In this document: one piece after another, positions 60,801 through 64,000 of the stretch | How positions within the stretch are numbered: position 1 is the first letter of the stretch | Layout of the letters: each line of letters opens with the position of its first letter | Source: an uncultured bacterium | GTDB lineage: Bacteria > Actinomycetota > Coriobacteriia > Coriobacteriales > Coriobacteriaceae | Direction of reading: 5' to 3' | NCBI GenBank assembly: GCA_905214525.1 | Contig: CAJMMN010000004.1 | Coordinates: forward strand, 90,842-154,841 | DNA length: 64,000 nt | The notes under the pieces: model-generated | The model's database searches: none | The model's input: only the letters and a program-made list of their open reading frames with translations | What the model was told of the DNA's origin: nothing | Made by a program: the position numbers and the translations under genes

Positions 60801-63191
60801 CTCACTATAGACATTTCCTTCCCTATGGCACAGCAACGGCTCGGATCTGCCGGCACTAGACACGTGCAGCCCCTCTGACAAGCACAAGGCGTAGGCTATG
60901 GTACCGATTTCAAGTTTAAACGAGTAAGCCGAAAGCTTTGAGAAGAATGCGCGTTGCGCAGTGCGCGATGCCGGAAGTGCTCCGGTCAGTAAATCGCGCA
61001 TCATGTTCGTAGCTGCATCTACTGTGATCGAAAGCCCGGCGATCTTAGAGAGGTCGTCGTCTTCCAGTGAAGACTGCATTAATAAACCTCTCACGAAGGC
61101 GTCCCGAAAACGGCACTGCAGATTTTCCGCATCACCCCCGAGATCAGGGGCGAACAGAAAATCGTCATAATCGAGTCCACGGGTCGCGGCGAGACCGCCC
61201 CATGCGGACATCAGCATGGAAGCACTGTCGTCTTCCTCGAGGACTCCGTCTTCCTCATCGGAATCCGACAATATATTCAATGCTGTTAGAGGAGAAAGGC
61301 CAGAGAACCAGATGCCGTACAGCTCGTCGCTCTGCTCCGTGCACCCGGCGTCTTTAAGCAACCAGAGACATCTTTCGAGCGTCGTTGCATACAAGGTGGC
61401 TGTCTCCTTGTTGAGGGGCGGCACCATGTAGTCCATGCCCACCAATTCCTCGAGGTGAAGAAAGGGCCTGCGCTCGAGCCAATACTCGAAGTGCTCATTT
61501 ACCTGTGAAAGGGTCGAAAGGGCAAGTTGGACCCTAAGCACGTTTTCCAGCTTCCCCGACTCACATGCCATTCCATATACCGTCTTCGCCTGCTCGCAGA
61601 GAAGACTCCAAGGAACGCCATGGGCAACGGCATCGATGACGTACGACGTGTCAAATAGACTGATGCAGTCCTCAACTCGACCAGAGGCGGCAAGCAAACG
61701 AACGGCATAGCAAGATCGGACCACGTCACCCTCCATCCCCAACGCGGCATCGGCGAGGCTGCCGGACGCAAAACGAAGGTATCCTTCCATACCGGGCTCC
61801 AAAGCCTTAGAACTTACGAAGAGCCTGAAATCGTTGTGAATGGGGCGAGTGGATCCGTCGGCGCACTTTCTCAGCAAAGGAGAGAGAATAGCGATGTCGC
61901 GTGCCACCACGTACTCCTCCGAAAAAGAATCGGGAAACGCATTGCATAGGAGCTTAGGATAGATCGTTCCGTCGAGAAGGTGCATCGACGAAGCGATGAG
62001 ACCCAGCGCGTTCGATCCGCTTCCGTGATGTTGCTGAATTTTATCATTGGCTTTCTGCCAGATAGACTCGTAGTATTCCTCGACGTTTTCCGAAAGGCCC
62101 AATGACCGCAGCTTTTCAATGGCACAGCCACAATCCGTCTCACCAGCGATTGCGTGAACCGCATACACCACAGACAAGGTGTTCCCATTGGTTATATTGA
62201 TGATCTCATTGGAGAGGACGAGGGTCTCTCGGTCTGAAAAGTCGGCCCTATCCGACAAGAGGGCGTTTACGTCATCAGCGTCGATATTGGGGAGGCGCTC
62301 CATCTCGACACCGACGTGCTCCCCCTTGAGCCATTGTGGGTAGGCGGAGTATAGATTAGCTGGCTGGCCGGAGACGAGAATCTGAACGCCTTCTGGAATC
62401 GATTTTGGTGAGGGGAGGTGCTCCAAAAAAGTTAATCTCTCCTTGGCCCGTGCGGCATGATCGATGCCGTCAATCACAAGAATCGTCTTGCAGCCTCGCT
62501 TGGTTGAAAGCGATTTGGCAAGCCTTAAGACCTCACTCCGAAGCTCGTCATCTGCGCAAAGTTCATTGAAAATAGGTATTTTAGGCTTCTCCCCGGCAAG
62601 TTCAGGTGTATCACGAAGCTGATTCAGCAAGGTACCCCACAGTTCCCTGGGAGAGACGATGCCGGCATCAGGTGAATAGCTAAAGTCATCGACATCCAAG
62701 GGCTTGAATGCATAGAACCTGAAGGGACGTGGGCTCATTCGCTCGCATAGGCAGCTGACCAGTCTCGTTTTTCCAGAGCCAGGACCTCCCTGGAGAAATA
62801 TGACCCTGCTATTGGACGATTCCAATCTGTCACGCAAAAGTAAGCACAGTCGCTCCCTACTCGGGAAAACTGGTATAGGGATGGGGACCTCGATTGGTAT
62901 ATCCATTGGATTTCGGTTAAGCTTGCAGACGCATTTCCGGGCGATCTCCGCACTAACCATATTGTCGCCCGCCGCAGTGGTCCATCTCCGGAGCTCGGCG
63001 GCAAGCAGGTCGAATACTCTGGAAGCCAGTTCTTCTGACCCTCCGCATACCTCATCCCTTAATCTACCCATTAGCTTGATCTCTTCGTCGTGAAGCGACG
63101 GAGCGCCTGCCCTGATCGTTAGATTTCTCAGGAAAGGCACGATATCAGGTTCCTCAAGCTTTGTTGAGTCGGCGAATTCGTGCCACTGCAT
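57840..63191 (-). CDS. Avs-type NTPase and sensor part, separated from its nuclease by a stop
   Basis: A 1,783-residue frame. Residues 134-142 are a Walker A (GGPGSGKT) and 236-244 a Walker B (TILVIDGID). This is the STAND-type NTPase of a large antiphage protein, and the long helical C-terminus (from about 450) is expected to recognise a phage protein. The ATG at 63191 has no clear ribosome site, and the frame is continuous with the nuclease part at 63258-63719 except for a TAA at 63258-63260. The whole is 1,959 codons, in the range of Avs3-type proteins. The C-terminus is not similar to any repeat I recognise. Confidence 0.75.
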   Translation of the reverse strand: MQWHEFADSTKLEEPDIVPFLRNLTIRAGAPSLHDEEIKLMGRLRDEVCGGSEELASRVFDLLAAELRRWTTAAGDNMVSAEIARKCVCKLNRNPMDIPIEVPIPIPVFPSRERLCLLLRDRLESSNSRVIFLQGGPGSGKTRLVSCLCERMSPRPFRFYAFKPLDVDDFSYSPDAGIVSPRELWGTLLNQLRDTPELAGEKPKIPIFNELCADDELRSEVLRLAKSLSTKRGCKTILVIDGIDHAARAKERLTFLEHLPSPKSIPEGVQILVSGQPANLYSAYPQWLKGEHVGVEMERLPNIDADDVNALLSDRADFSDRETLVLSNEIINITNGNTLSVVYAVHAIAGETDCGCAIEKLRSLGLSENVEEYYESIWQKANDKIQQHHGSGSNALGLIASSMHLLDGTIYPKLLCNAFPDSFSEEYVVARDIAILSPLLRKCADGSTRPIHNDFRLFVSSKALEPGMEGYLRFASGSLADAALGMEGDVVRSCYAVRLLAASGRVEDCISLFDTSYVIDAVAHGVPWSLLCEQAKTVYGMACESGKLENVLRVQLALSTLSQVNEHFEYWLERRPFLHLEELVGMDYMVPPLNKETATLYATTLERCLWLLKDAGCTEQSDELYGIWFSGLSPLTALNILSDSDEEDGVLEEDDSASMLMSAWGGLAATRGLDYDDFLFAPDLGGDAENLQCRFRDAFVRGLLMQSSLEDDDLSKIAGLSITVDAATNMMRDLLTGALPASRTAQRAFFSKLSAYSFKLEIGTIAYALCLSEGLHVSSAGRSEPLLCHREGNVYSEGFTLGLFAESFIFGYESDRDGFDAMGLDMDATIAWMDRSDREYLSIVRTLRASACLGYAVGHGATILPGTDEARVLGEWAQAPHWHGLLTMETCAVPYIAFVSAKGVDLCAKAFEEEDLKGFIYSRKPLCAKLRMLKHLQKIGSEIPRHYLSKEYGPDGSILLASQDASEIHDMLRPLLASYDRDLAMHCDEAILFGSARFTDYKDYSLSNLVESFEMLSEFGMATETHAFELLELDNAASQSGDNRMSSVLMEKVADWAANEGPAQLSRIRSLQPEYRYDHCLIEHQLKSLLANAACLGDVLAVFAGMLGNSSCCSAEDVEGLRFCLKTCRDKAVELGCEDGFESEVTDIESAIKDAPITESFKSGVENSIADVPRDLSDLSDEEVKDIAFRQEIDRWYWEPVAKACSELVGRGQERSEVFNSLVEARGTALCKEGWAHFSTSVTELIDGIASYSDDEFFFKLLSWKNRGLERYGFGAAPNDIMHAIMVRARVRNPALFEVIFELECDSKRRWVTCNGKCDLAALEKKSSGLSEPELLPELVSDILLDSILPEDPHRTENAVRGIVWGGLRLKSMRERVCEGLEVLRPYERILLEKVLGRWWCAFPGDDVIWDCFTKLVDKVKRADEAYLLSIYTGAPGIILKPGIDDPQLTENSSCEVPSRIETFLSEAYSLCCDGCEDVKEALELCRGGEVRPFVKRHMQNDGVVFPACGQEDYGQELLYAGLCHGRWRAIPSCVAASILVDPADVWCFSHFPFFKDPVAFGVSRVIELFEAGAIEEAEHVAAKLPMIDLNGGEACLGWKLYIPYGSQAEQYEYYGSARIASLDCESPDDVIDREYGCYGLLSGKGGGMASSFSRNSISLCNALAGCITMTFCDCQVFPSRAMRMLGFIPKIGNPLIWVDALGNRVTWFEQFCFPVEKGFRHSVYYQQPRLWRWVFNKELVEKAAKEHGCRIYWSTKSSNHVDQIKDRYDMCEAIKMMSPFEK

Positions 63192-63257
63192 ATCGAGGTC
63201 GGGGTCGTCGAAAGTGATATCGGAAGACGAAGCAACAGACCCGAGCTCTACGGACAG

Positions 63258-63719
63258 TTAGTCCCAGAACTCACCAAGGGGAAGCCTCTTGTAGGGCTTT
63301 CCCATATACTCCGCACCTGTCTTATTTTTGCCCAGCGCACGATTCGTGTACAAAAAAATTTCAGGAATTGCCTCTTCTTTACGCGAAACTTGCTTCCATC
63401 CTGCCGCGAGAGAGGCAAGCAGAGATTTATTGGGACTCTGTTTTTCACCCGATTCACCCTCCGCCACCAACGATCCGAACGTCAGGTTGTTTGCGGTCGC
63501 TGTCGAAGCTTTTTTATGCTTCACTTGGACACACACCATGGGAAGCCCATGCGAACGTCGGACAACGACGTCATCAACCCCCTCAAGGCCGACTTCTTGA
63601 AAAGTCACGGACTCAATTTGATCTAATCCTGCGAGCATGGAGATCACGTAGTCGAGTCCGACATACCATTCGAACCAATATGGGTCGCCTGCGCCAGGCT
63701 GGCAGTATTCCGACGACAA
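63258..63719 (-). CDS. DUF4297/Cap4-like nuclease part of the Avs-type gene
   Basis: A 153-residue N-terminal domain. GVDDVVV (about 48-53) and VQVKHKK (about 64-70) fit the D ... (E/Q)xK core of PD-(D/E)xK DUF4297 dsDNA nucleases. WFEWYVGLDYVISML also matches the family start. The start codon is TTG with AAAGGA 6 nt upstream. Translation would end at the TAA 63258-63260, after which the same frame runs 22 codons to ATG 63191. As it stands the nuclease is made without its NTPase, unless read through. Confidence 0.7.
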   Translation of the reverse strand: MSSEYCQPGAGDPYWFEWYVGLDYVISMLAGLDQIESVTFQEVGLEGVDDVVVRRSHGLPMVCVQVKHKKASTATANNLTFGSLVAEGESGEKQSPNKSLLASLAAGWKQVSRKEEAIPEIFLYTNRALGKNKTGAEYMGKPYKRLPLGEFWD

Positions 63720-63950
63720 TTCTCATCCTTTCATGCATACCCCCATTGAACGCAAATAGCGACATCAGAGGTTTAAAGATTACATTGCAATGCAATCTCA
63801 GAAGAGTAGGGATTATTCATATCGTTGGACTTATACCCTCGTCTCTTCGATGGCACGCAATTACGCGTTGAAATTTGTCAGTTCAAACCCATCAGAGCAC
63901 GCGCTTCGAATAGATTAATATCGATCGTTTTAAAAATTGAAGCCGAAAAT
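63720..63950. other. Upstream region of the Avs-type gene
   Basis: AT-rich spacer. I see no gene. It should hold the promoter of the leftward Avs-type gene, but no convincing -35/-10 pair stands out. Confidence 0.4.
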
Positions 63951-63951
63951 C

Positions 63952-63978
63952 AAAACCACCCCTAAAAGGGGTGGTTTG
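63952..63978. terminator. Bidirectional terminator-like hairpin
   Basis: AAACCACCCC (63953-63962) pairs with GGGGTGGTTT (63968-63977) with loop TAAAA. T-runs occur on both strands (TTTT in the loop side and TTTTGATTTT on the minus strand). Confidence 0.75.
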
Positions 63979-64000
63979 CTCTTAGGGTATAACCCTTGGA

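Noticed and set aside
63191..63260. Programmed readthrough or selenocysteine recoding at the stop in the Avs-type gene
   Set aside because: The stop is TAA, not TGA, and no recoding structure is visible; simple nonsense mutation is more likely.

Overview
The window looks like the chromosome of a Coriobacteriia actinomycete, most likely Collinsella. The reasons are a roughly 60 percent GC backbone, a spoVS gene in a genome context without other sporulation genes, a garA/ftsR-like FHA-MerR pair, and core genes in Coriobacteriia-type order. This assignment rests on gene content read by eye, not on a database search.

Left part (1-20.3 kb): core genes in short operons. recA-recX is followed by rny, a GHKL ATPase gene and spoVS, then miaB-miaA-hflX. 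The SOS control locus comes next: lexA, translationally coupled to an acyltransferase-like membrane protein gene, is divergent from a YneA-like LysM cell-division-inhibitor candidate. Three LexA boxes spaced exactly 28 bp apart lie between them, and nrdR and dut follow. recA has a LexA box between its -35 and -10. After a repeat-rich spacer (11.8-12.26 kb) come a GT28-type glycolipid glycosyltransferase, trxB, a DUF1836 regulator, DegV, a secreted NlpC/P60 hydrolase, apt, the MerR (FtsR-like) and FHA (GarA-like) genes and a pgsA-type gene.

20.6-25.3 kb is a very GC-rich island with different codon use. It holds an ABC transporter of the lantibiotic-immunity type (ATPase plus two permeases), a small membrane protein, and an OmpR-type regulator with its histidine kinase. 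No lantibiotic precursor or synthetase lies beside it. 26-43.2 kb is one long leftward block: ABC-F, YggT-like, M50 protease, scpA-scpB-rluB-cmk-plsC-ispH-DUF512-der-plsY-gpsA-rpe-cysteine desulfurase-Nif3-zinc ribbon-coaBC and tRNA-Pro. It links chromosome segregation, ribosome and tRNA maturation, phospholipid precursors, isoprenoids and CoA synthesis.

43.2-64 kb is accessory. It has a duplicated tRNA-Ala unit with a 134-bp palindrome-ended element, tRNA-Met/Ile2 and tRNA-Val. It has at least three toxin-antitoxin-like pairs (Fic/Doc, DUF3990-XRE, RelE-RelB) and an orphan nucleotidyltransferase. It also has two decayed copies of a surface-protein gene, an AT-rich gene with a HEPN-like motif, broken IS1595 and IS21 transposases, and a 1,959-codon Avs-type antiphage gene (DUF4297-like nuclease plus NTPase plus long C-terminus) split by one in-frame TAA. 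This end reads as a defence and mobile-element island under decay.
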